This document shows, piece by piece, positions 25,576 through 35,110 of a stretch of DNA of 64,000 bases. A model generated the notes under the pieces. It had not been told where the DNA came from. It was given only the letters and a program-made list of their open reading frames with translations, and searched no databases. Both the position numbers and the translations under genes were made by a program. Source of the stretch: Flavobacterium johnsoniae (GTDB lineage Bacteria > Bacteroidota > Bacteroidia > Flavobacteriales > Flavobacteriaceae); assembly GCF_001879205.1 (NCBI RefSeq), contig NZ_MLFK01000009.1, forward strand, positions 248,001-312,000, written 5' to 3'. Each line of letters opens with the position of its first letter. The first letter of the stretch is position 1.

Positions 25576-27429
25576 TTATTTGTTTAGTTCCAATATCCAC
25601 ATTTTCATAGCCGGAATTGAAGTTTTTTTCGATAATGAAAAGTTTTCATCTGTAATTACATTCTTCCCCGAAGAAAAGCCAGCTGATCTTTCGTCGTATT
25701 TCTGAAAATCAATTTCTTTTTGGGCATTGCTGGTATTCATAATACACATGATTGTTTGCGTTGCATCATATCTAAAATAAACATACAATCCATCTACCGG
25801 AATATAATGCATCATTTTTCCGGTGGTTAAAGCCGAAGACGTTTTTCTGAAATTGGCTAATTTTCGAACTAAATCCTGAGTTGATTTTTCATCATCGGTT
25901 AATCCTTTTCCTGTAAAGGCATTTTTGGAATCTGTAGCCCATCCACCTGGAAAATCAGCACGAACCAAACCATCAGGAGCTTTGAATCCTTTAGCCAATA
26001 CTTCAGAACCATAATATAATTGCGGGATCCCGCGACAAGTAAGCAGCCATTGAAAACCTATTTTTTGTTTCTCTGCATTTTCTCCCACAACAGAGAAAAA
26101 ACGCGGTTCGTCATGATTGTCTAAAAGCAGCACTTTTTGCATCGGATTTTTACTTAAAAAATCACTGCTTAGTGTATAATAAAGTTTATTTACACCTTCT
26201 GTCCACCCGAAGGGTTGAGTGAGAGCCGGAATGATTCCGTAGTATAAACTTTGAAAATCAACAACTGATGGTAAATTGCTTTTAAAAGGAGTATCCATAT
26301 TATTTTGTTCAAAATAGGCTTGGTTGGCTACTCCGTGAACCATAATCTCTCCAAAAATGGTCATTTTAGGAAATTCATTTAAAATTGCCTGATTGCAGCG
26401 ATTTGCAAAGTTTAAATCATTGTAAGTATATGTATCTAAACGAACTCCATCTATGCCAAAAGTTTCAATGTGCCAAATACAATTCTGAATTAAAAAGTTG
26501 GCCATGTAGGGATTATCCTGATTGATATCGGGCATGATTTTATCAAACCAGCCATCGCTCATTTTCTTCTGATCAGATTTTGTGCCGTACGGATCAAATA
26601 ATGACTGTTCTCTATAATTGGTTTGGGTATATTCTGGCCAACGATGCACCCAGTCATTTTCTGGCTGGTCTTGTTCTAGAAAATGATACAATCCAAAATG
26701 ATTGTAAACAGCATCAAAGATGAGTTTCATACCGCGCTGATGCAATTGATTGCTTAGTTCCTTATACTTTGTGTCTCCACCGTAACGCGCATCAATTTTA
26801 TAATGATCTGTAATGGCATAACCATGTTCGGTTCGGTTCATCATATCATTTTCCATTACCGGAGTAAACCATAAAGTGGTAATTCCTAATCCCTGCAGAT
26901 AATCTAAATTATTAATCACGCCCTGCAAATCACCACCATGGCGATCATACATTTGATTTCTGTCCAGCGATTGATCTCTCATTCCTTTAACACGATCATT
27001 TGTAGGATCTCCATTGCTAAAACGATCCACCATAATCAAGTCGATAAAATCAGCCGAATTTACTCCTTGCCCATACAATGTTCCATTGCCAGGTCTTCTG
27101 GAATTAAGCGACCAATTAATTTTTTGCTTTTTTCCTTTCTGAATTACTTCAATGGAAACATTTCCCGGTAGCGCGTCTGGTGAAATTAAAATATCTACAG
27201 CAAGATATCTTTTATTCGAAAATTGGTGTGTTTTCAAAACCTTTATACCAGAATAATTTATGAGAACATCAGCTGAAGAAAAAGCTTCACCTGTACTTCG
27301 AATAAGCAATTGAATAGAATTTGTTTTCATCCCGACCCACCAATTGGTTGGATATATGTCAATATTTTTGGCATTAACAATGAATGTGCAGCACATTGAA
27401 AACAAGTAAAAAAAGATTCTTTTTTTCAT
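25576..27429 (-). CDS. Secreted GH13 alpha-glucan hydrolase (SusA/cyclomaltodextrinase-like)
   Basis: 617 aa with signal peptide MKKRIFFYLFSMCCTFIVNA and an N-terminal beta domain (about 25-125). The GH13 barrel motifs are complete: DAVYNH (about 238), GVRLDTYTY with the nucleophile Asp (about 326-330), FGEIM with the acid/base Glu (about 357) and LLDNHDEPR (about 433). The C-terminal beta domain ends MKMWILELNK. The layout matches periplasmic neopullulanase or cyclomaltodextrinase enzymes of Bacteroidota such as SusA. It is divergent from LytS-type kinase gene at 27576, which may sense or regulate it. Confidence 0.9.
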   Translation of the reverse strand: MKKRIFFYLFSMCCTFIVNAKNIDIYPTNWWVGMKTNSIQLLIRSTGEAFSSADVLINYSGIKVLKTHQFSNKRYLAVDILISPDALPGNVSIEVIQKGKKQKINWSLNSRRPGNGTLYGQGVNSADFIDLIMVDRFSNGDPTNDRVKGMRDQSLDRNQMYDRHGGDLQGVINNLDYLQGLGITTLWFTPVMENDMMNRTEHGYAITDHYKIDARYGGDTKYKELSNQLHQRGMKLIFDAVYNHFGLYHFLEQDQPENDWVHRWPEYTQTNYREQSLFDPYGTKSDQKKMSDGWFDKIMPDINQDNPYMANFLIQNCIWHIETFGIDGVRLDTYTYNDLNFANRCNQAILNEFPKMTIFGEIMVHGVANQAYFEQNNMDTPFKSNLPSVVDFQSLYYGIIPALTQPFGWTEGVNKLYYTLSSDFLSKNPMQKVLLLDNHDEPRFFSVVGENAEKQKIGFQWLLTCRGIPQLYYGSEVLAKGFKAPDGLVRADFPGGWATDSKNAFTGKGLTDDEKSTQDLVRKLANFRKTSSALTTGKMMHYIPVDGLYVYFRYDATQTIMCIMNTSNAQKEIDFQKYDERSAGFSSGKNVITDENFSLSKKTSIPAMKMWILELNK

Positions 27430-27575
27430 CTCTAACTATTTTTAGATTAATATTACCAGCGAAAGATATTTTTCTTTCGTATTCTAAAAAAGCAGTTTAT
27501 TTAAACAGCATTATTTGCATTGCAAACAGCAATTTTGATTTGATAGAAAAGCATTATTTTTACATTTATAAGAAA

Positions 27576-28652
27576 ATGACAATCCAAATGAAGGCACTTA
27601 CATACGATCCTGAAAATAGATTTATGAAAATTAAATTGTATACTTTATACTGGCTGGGATATATTTTGCTTTTTAGTTTGATTCAAGGTTTACCGGCCGG
27701 AGATTTTTTAACCGCATTTTATAATGAATGGTATAGCATTTTGCCTAAAATTCTTTTTGTGACCATCGTTGTCGAATTTTTAATGCCTCGCTTTTTGTTC
27801 AGGAAAAAAACAATTGCTTTTATCACTGTATATATTCTTCTAATTTTAGTTTTTGCTTTTTTGCAGCGCTTGATCGACAATTACATTATAATTCGTTATT
27901 ATCTGACTTTCTGGAAAATTGAACCAATTTTATCGGCTCCGGTTTTTTTATATAATATTAGTAAACTCCAATTTGTGGTAACTATTCCGCTGGCTTTTAA
28001 GCTGTTTTATTATTTAGCAGAAGAAAAAAATAAAGTTCAAATCATATCATCCCAAAAATTACAGGCTGAATTATCTTCTCTTCGAAATCAATTTCATCCA
28101 CATTTTTTGTTCAATGTCCTCAATAGCTTGTACTCTAAAATTTTAACCAAATCAGATGATTCTGCTGAAATTGTGCTGAGAATATCCGATTTGCTTCGGT
28201 TTTCTATCTATGATGTAAATAATAGAAATATCTCCTTGCAAAATGAAGTAGATTATCTTAAAAATTATATTTCGTTGCAGCAACTGCGTTTTGAGAATCA
28301 GCTTCAATTGAGTTTTAGTGTTCACGGTACTATCGAAAATCATTCTATTGAGCCTTTTTTGATACTTCCGTTTATAGAAAACAGCTTCAAATATAGTTTA
28401 GATGAAGTAGGTCAGGCGTGGATTACCATTTCTATTGCGGTGACTAATGGATGGCTTTCTGTTAAAATTGAAAATAGTCTTCCTAAAAAAATTAGCAAGA
28501 CAACAGAAAATTTGAATAGTGGAATTGGAATTGCAAATGTTAAAAGAAGATTAGAACTACTTTATCCAGAAAAGCATATTTTGACTGTGAAAAATGAAAT
28601 TACGAGTTTTTTCGTTTCCTTAAAAATAAAAATAGAAGATGGCTGTAATTAA
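27576..28652 (+). CDS. LytS-type sensor histidine kinase (His_kinase family)
   Basis: 358 aa from ATG 27576; the frame is open further upstream into the GH13 gene, but this start leads directly into the first membrane segment (LYTLYWLGYILLFSLI). About four hydrophobic segments follow, then the phospho-acceptor region RNQFHPHFLFNVLNSLYSKI with its conserved His and an HATPase (PFIENSFKYSL, GIGIANVKRRLELLYP). Its gene overlaps the LytTR regulator by 14 bp, so they form a two-component pair. Confidence 0.88.
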   Translation: MTIQMKALTYDPENRFMKIKLYTLYWLGYILLFSLIQGLPAGDFLTAFYNEWYSILPKILFVTIVVEFLMPRFLFRKKTIAFITVYILLILVFAFLQRLIDNYIIIRYYLTFWKIEPILSAPVFLYNISKLQFVVTIPLAFKLFYYLAEEKNKVQIISSQKLQAELSSLRNQFHPHFLFNVLNSLYSKILTKSDDSAEIVLRISDLLRFSIYDVNNRNISLQNEVDYLKNYISLQQLRFENQLQLSFSVHGTIENHSIEPFLILPFIENSFKYSLDEVGQAWITISIAVTNGWLSVKIENSLPKKISKTTENLNSGIGIANVKRRLELLYPEKHILTVKNEITSFFVSLKIKIEDGCN

Positions 28653-29373
28653 CTGTATTATAATTGAAGATGAATTACCAGCCTCTATTTTGCTGGAACT
28701 TCATATTGCCCGGTTTGATTTTTTAGATTTAAAAGGCAGATTTACGAGCGTTGCAAATGCACAGAACATTTTGAAATCGCATAAAATTGACCTTATTTTT
28801 CTAGATATCAATTTACCGGGAAAATCCGGAATCGAATTTGCGAGAAGTTTATCTTCAGAAACCGCAGTAATTTTTACAACTGCTTACACAGAATATGCAG
28901 ATGAAGGATTTGAAATTGAAGCCATCGATTATATTTTAAAACCAATTGCCTTTGGACGTTTTACAAAAGCGATAAGCAAATACACAAAAATTAGGGAATC
29001 AAATGAAATCTTTTTGCATTCTAAAATTCAGGAAACTGATCGCGCGTTTATTTTTGTGAAATGCGAAAGAAAAATGGTCAAACTTTTTTTAGACGAAATT
29101 GACTATTTTGAATCTCAAGGAAACTATTTACTGATTTATACAGCAACAGAATGTTATAAAACGTATCAGTCGATTACAGAAATGGAAGAAAAATTACCTG
29201 AGGGCCTGTTTTTCAGAATTCATCGCTCATTTCTTGTTGCCATAAAAAAAATAACAAGTTATAATACAAACCATATCAATATTCAAAATAAGCAATTGCC
29301 TATTGGAAGGTTTTATCAGTCCTCTGTATCTTATTTACTGAATTCTTTAACAAATAACGCTTTGAATTTATAA
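28639..29373 (+). CDS. LytTR-family response regulator
   Basis: 244 aa. Receiver domain 1-120 with acidic E11/D12/E13 (IIEDELPA), phospho-acceptor Asp in LIFLDINLPGKSG and Lys in DYILKPIAF. A LytTR DNA-binding domain follows (about 140-240: DYFESQGNYLLIYT, RIHRSFLVAIKKI, LPIGRFY). It is coupled to the upstream kinase by overlap. Plausible targets are the divergent GH13/DUF5916 operon, by proximity only. Confidence 0.9.
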   Translation: MAVINCIIIEDELPASILLELHIARFDFLDLKGRFTSVANAQNILKSHKIDLIFLDINLPGKSGIEFARSLSSETAVIFTTAYTEYADEGFEIEAIDYILKPIAFGRFTKAISKYTKIRESNEIFLHSKIQETDRAFIFVKCERKMVKLFLDEIDYFESQGNYLLIYTATECYKTYQSITEMEEKLPEGLFFRIHRSFLVAIKKITSYNTNHINIQNKQLPIGRFYQSSVSYLLNSLTNNALNL

Positions 29374-29461
29374 AATAGCGATCAGGTAAACAGGCGGGTA
29401 GGTGCGATATTGGATACAATAGACATTCTGCTCACTGAGTTTTTAGGTTTAATGTTTTTTG

Positions 29462-29568
29462 GGAGCTTTTTGCCGCTATTCGTTGCAATCTTTTGTGCCG
29501 AACCCCGGCACAAAAGGATTTCCACTGCACACGAGCGAAGCGAACTGGCGAAGCAATCGGGGCTGGGG
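29462..29568 (+). repeat. Dispersed intergenic repeat, copy 5 (with 3'-side insert)
   Basis: Near-identical to copy 4, including the ACACGAGCGAAGCG insert after CACTGC, ending ATCGGGGCTGGGG. It has GCTTTTTGCCGCTATTC in the left arm. It sits between two plus-strand genes; no other gene is seen in 29374-29751. Confidence 0.85.
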
Positions 29569-29710
29569 CCGCGGGGATATTGGTTTGTCAAGCTCCACAT
29601 TGAAACCCAATTATGGTATCTCTATTTAATTCTCAATTATTATTTTAAACACCATACGCCACAATTCTGTTCACAGAGGATGAAGTAAATTATAATTTTC
29701 ATAAACTTAC

Positions 29711-29718
29711 TATCTTTG
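29711..29718 (+). promoter_or_regulatory. Candidate -7 box for the AraC-family gene
   Basis: TATCTTTG matches the Bacteroidota -7 consensus TAnnTTTG and lies 33 bp before the GTG start at 29752. No clear -33 TTTG is seen. Confidence 0.4.
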
Positions 29719-29751
29719 ATTAAAATTTAGCCATTAAAGAATATTGAAATT

Positions 29752-30612
29752 GTGGAAAACATTCCAATCCGCCATATTAGCCAGCAAAGTGAACCTGAAT
29801 TGACAGGGAGTTTTACTATACGGGAAATAACATCCTTATTGTCCGGCAGGGATATGGTTCAGGAGCTGCACAGGCATGATTTCTATTATATTTTAATTGT
29901 TAAGAATGGAGAAGGCCTTCACGAGATTGATTTTACAGGCTATGAAATAAAAAATCATACTGTTTTTATGATGCGTCCCGGCCAGGTCCATTATCTTTCT
30001 CTAAAAGCAGGGAGCACAGGCTATTTAATACAATTTAAAACAGATTTTCTTTATTCTCATAACAGTGCCTCCCAAAAGCATCTGACCAGGCTAATTCAGT
30101 ACAGTGCTTACAACCTCGAGCAGGAAGGATTTTGCAGAATCGAGGCTGTCGTATCAGAGGCATTAAAAGAATATACAAACAAACTCAAAGGCTATCACGA
30201 AGTTTTGAAAGCAAGCCTGAGCATTTTTCTTATTGAACTGCTTCGCCAGCGGACCGATAAAGCTATTCCAGCTATGGGGGATAACACCTATGGACAGGAA
30301 AAATTGGAGCAATTTCTGGAACTTGTGGAAAAAAATAGTAGTACCCATAAACAGGTTTCACAATATACCGGTTTATTGAATTTATCGTCTTACCAGCTAA
30401 GTTCTATTACAAAAACTTTACTTGCTAAAACCCCTTCTGAGATTATAAACCATCATATTATCCTGGAAGCTAAACGCCAGCTTTTGGCGACCTCAAAGCA
30501 GGTGGGCCAGATAGCCTGCGACTTAGGATATGATGACCCTTCGTATTTCACCCGGTTTTTTAAAAGGCATACCGGTCTCTCTCCCGAGTCCTTTAGGCAA
30601 AACTCTAAATAA
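29752..30612 (+). CDS. AraC-family transcriptional regulator
   Basis: 286 aa from a GTG start. An N-terminal cupin-like sensor (about 25-130: ELHRHDFYYILIVKNGEG, MMRPGQVHYLSL) and a C-terminal double helix-turn-helix (about 185-284: LNLSSYQLSSITKTLL, QIACDLGYDDPSYFTRFFKRHTG). It precedes a small membrane protein, a thioredoxin-reductase-like enzyme and an SDR on the same strand, and probably controls them. Confidence 0.92.
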   Translation: MENIPIRHISQQSEPELTGSFTIREITSLLSGRDMVQELHRHDFYYILIVKNGEGLHEIDFTGYEIKNHTVFMMRPGQVHYLSLKAGSTGYLIQFKTDFLYSHNSASQKHLTRLIQYSAYNLEQEGFCRIEAVVSEALKEYTNKLKGYHEVLKASLSIFLIELLRQRTDKAIPAMGDNTYGQEKLEQFLELVEKNSSTHKQVSQYTGLLNLSSYQLSSITKTLLAKTPSEIINHHIILEAKRQLLATSKQVGQIACDLGYDDPSYFTRFFKRHTGLSPESFRQNSK

Positions 30613-30700
30613 GTCCTAAGGATCTTCATTTCTGTCCTATCATACAGGTTTTCCGCTGAAGTAATTTTGTCAAATAAAATTAATTCAAACCCAGATCAGT

Positions 30701-30922
30701 ATGAAAACAAAAATGAAACTGATGGCATCCTTAAAGATATGGCTGGCCATTTATCCCTCCATTACACTTTTTTTATTCCTCTTTGGCAATGCATTGTCCG
30801 TATTGCCTTTATACCAGCGGACTTTTATACTCACCATAGCGCTTGTGCCCTGGATCGTATTTGCCGGGATTCCGTTTTTAGATTTTATCCTGCGACAGTT
30901 TACCTATAAACCAAAAAAATAA
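30701..30922 (+). CDS. Small two-pass membrane protein
   Basis: 73 aa from MKTKMKLMASLKIWLAIYP. Two hydrophobic helices (about 10-30 and 42-62) and a basic C-terminus (RQFTYKPKK). No family recognised. The ATG at 30701 is chosen over another overlapping frame because it gives clear membrane helices and ends 9 bp before the next gene. Likely co-transcribed with the flavoprotein that follows. Confidence 0.7.
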   Translation: MKTKMKLMASLKIWLAIYPSITLFLFLFGNALSVLPLYQRTFILTIALVPWIVFAGIPFLDFILRQFTYKPKK

Positions 30923-30931
30923 AAGCAAAAA

Positions 30932-31987
30932 ATGGATCGTCCAACAAAAACGGAATCTCTCAGTTCCGGCGCCACTGCCGGTACAGATTTTACAGGACCA
31001 AGGCGTAAGTTCATTAAACAAACCGGATTGGCAATAGCAGCTTTAACTTTTCCATTTCCACTTAGAACATTTTATATGGGTACAGTTAGTAAAAAATTTG
31101 ATGTCATTATTATCGGGGGAAGCTACTCCGGCCTGGCCGCAGCAATGGCACTGGGAAGGGCATTAAAGCAAGTTTTGGTTATCAATAGCGGTGAGCCCTG
31201 CAATGCACAAACGCCATATTCCCATAATTTCCTCACCCGGGACGGCAGCACACCTGCAGGAATCGCCGGAGTGGGAAAACAGCAGGTAGAAAAGTATGAA
31301 ACTGTAAAATTCCTTAATGGTTTTGCTTCCAGTGGAAAGAAAACGGACAAAGGTTTTGAAATAATGATGGAAACCGGTGAAACTTTCCAGGCCTTAAAAC
31401 TAATTTTTGCTACGGGCATAAAAGATATAATGCCGCCCATTGAGGGGTTTTCAGAGTGCTGGGGGATTTCAGCTATACATTGCCCGTATTGTCATGGCTA
31501 TGAAGTTCGGAGTAGCCGGACAGGGATTCTGGGCAATGGTGATCCTGCATTTGAACTGGCTAAGATGATTTCAAACTGGACCCCGGATCTGACCCTCTAT
31601 ACCAATGGGGTATCTGCGATAACCGCTGGGCAGGATGCCATTCTGAAACGCCGTAATATTAGTGTTGTTGAAAAGCAGATCAGTAAGCTGGAACATCTTG
31701 GGGGGCATATCCGGCATATTGTATTTACAGATGGCACAAGATCTTCACTAAGTACTCTGTATGCCCCTAGGCCTTTTATACAGCACTGCACAATACCTGA
31801 ATCTCTGGGATGTGTTATGACCCAGGATGGATACATTAAGACCGATCCTTTTCAGCAGACCTCCATTGAAGGCATTTATGCTTCGGGGGACAATGCCTCT
31901 CGGGCCAGGACTCTTGCCAATGCAGTTGCAATGGGAACGGCAGCGGGTATGGCAGCCAGTAAAAAGCTGATACTGGAACAATTTTGA
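30932..31987 (+). CDS. Thioredoxin-reductase-like FAD oxidoreductase with Tat-type leader
   Basis: 351 aa. After a poorly conserved head, RRKFIKQTGLAIAALTFPF looks like a twin-arginine signal. The FAD motif IIIGGSYSGLAAAMALGRAL, the redox pair in HCPYCHGYEV and the second nucleotide-binding region (GILGNGDPAFELAK) follow, with IYASGDNASRA near the C-terminus. This is the thioredoxin reductase fold, but the substrate is not known and the Tat leader suggests action in the periplasm. It belongs to the AraC-led cluster. Confidence 0.85.
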   Translation: MDRPTKTESLSSGATAGTDFTGPRRKFIKQTGLAIAALTFPFPLRTFYMGTVSKKFDVIIIGGSYSGLAAAMALGRALKQVLVINSGEPCNAQTPYSHNFLTRDGSTPAGIAGVGKQQVEKYETVKFLNGFASSGKKTDKGFEIMMETGETFQALKLIFATGIKDIMPPIEGFSECWGISAIHCPYCHGYEVRSSRTGILGNGDPAFELAKMISNWTPDLTLYTNGVSAITAGQDAILKRRNISVVEKQISKLEHLGGHIRHIVFTDGTRSSLSTLYAPRPFIQHCTIPESLGCVMTQDGYIKTDPFQQTSIEGIYASGDNASRARTLANAVAMGTAAGMAASKKLILEQF

Positions 31988-32125
31988 TGTTGATGCCCAT
32001 AAGGGCTCACAAGGAGGCATTATCTGAGTTCTGTCCTGTCCAGCTTCATTTCGGTCCTAACAAATTGAAAACACCTGAGATATCTTTCAAAGAAAATAAA
32101 CCAAAAAAAATTAAAATTCACAATT

Positions 32126-32719
32126 ATGAAAATTATTATAGTAGGTGCCAGCGGCACTATGGGAAAACATTTAGTCAAAGCACTGGAAAAGGAGCATGAA
32201 GTTATCACAGTGGCATCCAAAGGATGTGACATCGATGCTGATATTACATCACCGGAATCCATTGAAAACCTATTTAGGAAGGCCGGCTCATTTGATGCCT
32301 TGATTTCAACGGCAGGCCCGACATTTGTAGGTCCATGGGGCAAATTAAATGATGCAGCATTCAGAAAGGGAGTGGAAGGAAAAATGATGGGGCAGATCAA
32401 CCTGGTGCTGATAGGTCAGCATTATATCAACCCGAAAGGTTCCTTTACCCTAATTACCGGAGCCTTGACCCATGAGCCTCAGGTAAACTTTGCCAATGCA
32501 TCAGCTGTTAACGGTGCTGTGGAAGGATTTGTCCGTGCAGCGGCCATTGAGCTGGATAACGGGATTCGTATCAATGCAGTAAGCCCCACAGTCATCGAAG
32601 ATTCCCCGCAGTATTTCCCATACTTCCCCGGAGAGATCCCCACCACCATGAGACAGTTGGAATTTATGTTTCGAAAAAGCGTGTTTGGCAAGGGAACCGG
32701 GCATATCATTAGGGCTTAA
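32126..32719 (+). CDS. Short-chain dehydrogenase/reductase (about 197 aa)
   Basis: A compact SDR: Rossmann start KIIIVGASGTMGKHLVKAL, STAGP in the fourth strand region, SFTLITG in the fifth, and IRINAVSPTVIEDSP near the C-terminus. The usual YxxxK catalytic pair is replaced by NASAVNGAVEGF, so the Tyr-Lys pair is not obvious. This is a feature of a divergent SDR subgroup annotated as short chain dehydrogenase. Substrate unknown. It lies 138 bp after the flavoprotein. Confidence 0.8.
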   Translation: MKIIIVGASGTMGKHLVKALEKEHEVITVASKGCDIDADITSPESIENLFRKAGSFDALISTAGPTFVGPWGKLNDAAFRKGVEGKMMGQINLVLIGQHYINPKGSFTLITGALTHEPQVNFANASAVNGAVEGFVRAAAIELDNGIRINAVSPTVIEDSPQYFPYFPGEIPTTMRQLEFMFRKSVFGKGTGHIIRA

Positions 32720-32911
32720 TTTTTGCAGCAGCTGCACTTCAAAGCGGTCAGCTTTGGAATTGATTGGGCTGCTTATTGCTCAGCAGAGCTCATACAAATT
32801 TCCCGCCGGGGCCCGCAAGCCCTGGCTTATTTGTTTTGTTCATTGCAGGCTGAAAGTTTTCAGCCATTTTTGCTGTCTGTGGGAATACAACTCTGCAAAA
32901 AACGGTTATTA

Positions 32912-33196
32912 TTAATGGTTTTTTACAGCATTAAATCCGTGTGCATAAAAATTTCGCTGGGAAGATTTGGTATTGCCCGATGTACCATCTGTTTCATCCT
33001 TGGTCAGTTCATCTTGATGAAACTCGTCATTTTCAGGTTCCCTAATTTCGAATTCCCTCTCTACGGGATTATCCTTTTCGGGCGCTATGGTTTGAAATTT
33101 GTCGCTTTCAGCCTCATTGCTTTTTTGGGTATTCCTATCGGTTTGGGACCCCTCCCGTGGGTCATTCCCTATAAGGTCCTTTTCTATGTCCTTCAC
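32912..33196 (-). CDS. Small acidic hydrophilic protein, unknown
   Basis: 94 aa, MKDIEKDLIGNDPREGSQTD to FYAHGFNAVKNH, strongly charged and predicted disordered. No family recognised. An overlapping plus-strand frame (32723-33289) is longer but reads as unlikely hydrophobic and aromatic sequence. The minus frame has the composition typical of small Flavobacterium stress-type proteins. Moderate confidence only. Confidence 0.5.
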   Translation of the reverse strand: MKDIEKDLIGNDPREGSQTDRNTQKSNEAESDKFQTIAPEKDNPVEREFEIREPENDEFHQDELTKDETDGTSGNTKSSQRNFYAHGFNAVKNH

Positions 33197-33363
33197 CGTT
33201 ATGTCTTTGGGGCCGCTTTGGGGTTTCTTTTAAGGGTGCTGCGGGTCATAGGGGCTGGGTGTTTTTGGCTGCGTGTTTTGGGTCTTTGATCGGGTTTTGG
33301 GAATTGCGGTCTTCATGATCGTAATTTTTGGTTGTATCTTTTTGGGTTTGATATTATTTTTTT

Positions 33364-33444
33364 GGAGCTTTTTCCCGCTATCCGTTCCAATCTTTTGTGC
33401 CGAACACCGGCACAAAAGGATTTCCTCTTCTATCGGGGCTAGGG
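33364..33444 (+). repeat. Dispersed intergenic repeat, copy 6
   Basis: GGAGCTTTTTCCCGCTATCC, hairpin CTTTTGTGCCG / CGGCACAAAAG around AACAC, then CTCTTCTATCGGGGCTAGGG. It is closest to copy 2 (same loop and same CCTCTTC segment). Confidence 0.83.
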
Positions 33445-33498
33445 CTGCTGATCAGCCCGGCTCTTTAGACTAATAAAAATAAGTGAGATTATAAAAAA

Positions 33499-33528
33499 AT
33501 GGCTCCAATTGTCTTCAATTGGCGCCAT
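33499..33528 (-). terminator. Terminator-like hairpin, minus-strand orientation
   Basis: A 13-bp stem with one mismatch, ATGGCTCCAATTG / CAATTGGCGCCAT, around TCTT. Read on the minus strand it is followed by ATTTTTTTAT. There is no supported gene directly upstream on that strand within the next 180 bp. Confidence 0.6.
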
Positions 33529-33701
33529 TTGGCTTGTTTGTGACCTCTGCGGGACAAATTTCAACAAAATTTATGGAAGATTTGAAGAGATTGGCTTACT
33601 ACTGGTAGAGCATGACTTTCAGTGGCTTGAGCAATTTGGTTTGGATGTCCTGTTGGGGATTGATGTAAATATCTACGCGTTAGTAATATATGATAGCAGC
33701 T

Positions 33702-33739
33702 AAAAAAAAAGCGCCAATTGAATTTAATTGGCGGCTTTT
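33702..33739 (-). terminator. Intrinsic terminator downstream of the amber-interrupted SDR
   Basis: CGCCAATT (33712-33719), loop GAATTT, AATTGGCG (33726-33733). On the minus strand it is followed by nine T. It shares the CCAATT..AATTGG core with the hairpin at 33499. Confidence 0.75.
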
Positions 33740-33840
33740 CGCTTATGGTGAAAATAAATGATAATTACTCATATTTATCGTGGCTTTGCGATAGTAGCGT
33801 ACTTATCCAGTTGATGACAGAGCAATTTTTTGGAATATTT

Positions 33841-34653
33841 TTACGTTTTAGAATCAGACTGTTGATCAGCAGGCTTCTGCTGTTTGTCCATCATGGCGGC
33901 AACTGCGGTATCGGGCAAAATATTGCTCATACCGATCATGGCCTTATTCTTAAAGCCGGAAATAATTTTATCCTTGCCCGACATGAGTGCCTCATAGCCG
34001 TCTTTTGCCACATCGGCCGTATGCGCCAGCGAGGATTTGTCCTGCACTATTGTGCTTCGCTGCATATCGGCCTTATTAAAAAAGTCGGTATCGGTCGCGC
34101 CCGGCAATAGCGCAGTAACAGTAATATTATTGTCTTTCAATTCATGACGGATAGCTTCGGAAAATGAGTAAACAAAAGCTTTGGTCCCGTGGTAAACCGA
34201 CTGCCATGGCCCCGGGGTCTTGCTGGCTATTGAAGCAAGATTGAGTATTTTGCCATAGTTGCGGGCTATCATTTGCTTGGTAAAATGTTTTGTCAATATT
34301 ACAGTGGAGGCGATGTTCAGGTCAATAATTTCCAGCTCGCGCTGCACTTCAGTATCTTTGAAAAGTCCGTAAACCCCTTGTCCGGCATTATTTACAAGCA
34401 CATCGATGGATATGTTTCTTGACTCTACTTCCGCGCATAAAGCAAAGGCTTCCTCTCTTTTAAACAGATCTTTTGCAATAGCAATGACATCAATGTTATG
34501 CTTGCTGAACTCGGCAGCCCTGTTTTTTAACTAATCTTCATGCCTTGCTACAATAACAAGGTTGTAACCGTCTCTGGCAAAGAGCTTGGCAAGCTCGTAG
34601 CCGATTCCTTCAGTTGCTCCGGTAATCAGCGCATAATTTTTAGTATCTCCCAT
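33841..34653 (-). pseudogene. Short-chain dehydrogenase interrupted by an in-frame TAG at codon 41
   Basis: From ATG 34653 the frame reads MGDTKNYALITGATEGIGYE with the nucleotide-binding TGATEGIG, then ARHED, then TAG at 34533-34531. It continues in the same frame as LKNRAAEFSKHNID, LVNNAGQGVYGLF, the catalytic SVYHGTKAF, to a 270-codon end. Everything else is family-like, so a single codon change separates this from an intact classical SDR. A downstream restart would lack the cofactor motif. Either a recent pseudogene, a sequencing error or amber read-through. Confidence 0.82.
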
Positions 34654-34937
34654 GATGTTACTTATTACAAATTAATTTTTTTACCCGGCCGGCAATTCAA
34701 TATTTTAATCTGCAGTTTGTTCTTATGCCTTCTTAATGCAAATAATTTTATTTAATTTATTACTACTAGTAATTTTCCTTTTTGAATCCAGTTTTTTCTT
34801 CAGAATAAATTTAGTCTGTCGGCCAATATCAGTTTTACAAAATTTTAATCAGGATTTACAAAATTTTACTGAGAGAGTGTTTCCTGATACCGTAAATCTT
34901 TGTAAATAGGTGATTAATAAGGATATATTGTTGTTTA

Positions 34938-35015
34938 GGAGCTTTTCCCGCTATACGTTACAATCCTTTATGCCGAAGCCCGTCACAAAAGAATTTCCAC
35001 TACTATCGGAGCTAT
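34938..35015 (+). repeat. Dispersed intergenic repeat, copy 7 (degenerate)
   Basis: GGAGCTTTTCCCGCTATACG is well conserved, but the hairpin is decayed (CCTTTATGCC versus CGTCACAAAAG) and the end reads CTATCGGAGCTA. The remainder of 34654-35110 shows no gene. Confidence 0.75.
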
Positions 35016-35110
35016 TTGCCATCGGGTTCAATTTTGTCTTTGAAGAAATTAAATCTAATATGGAAGTTCGATAAAATTTAAATTCCAGACTCTTTAATGC
35101 TTTTGAAAAT

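Noticed and set aside
32723..33289. 188-codon plus-strand frame antisense to the 94-aa acidic gene
   Set aside because: Unnatural composition rich in Phe, Leu and Cys; looks like the complement of a charged coding sequence and runs toward a repeat copy.
33595..33630. tRNA-like wording (CTGGTAGAGCATGACTTTCAG)
   Set aside because: Only a D-arm-like fragment; no acceptor stem, T-arm or consistent cloverleaf.
33509..33703. 64-codon plus-strand frame between two hairpins
   Set aside because: Starts at a TTG inside a hairpin stem, with no family resemblance.
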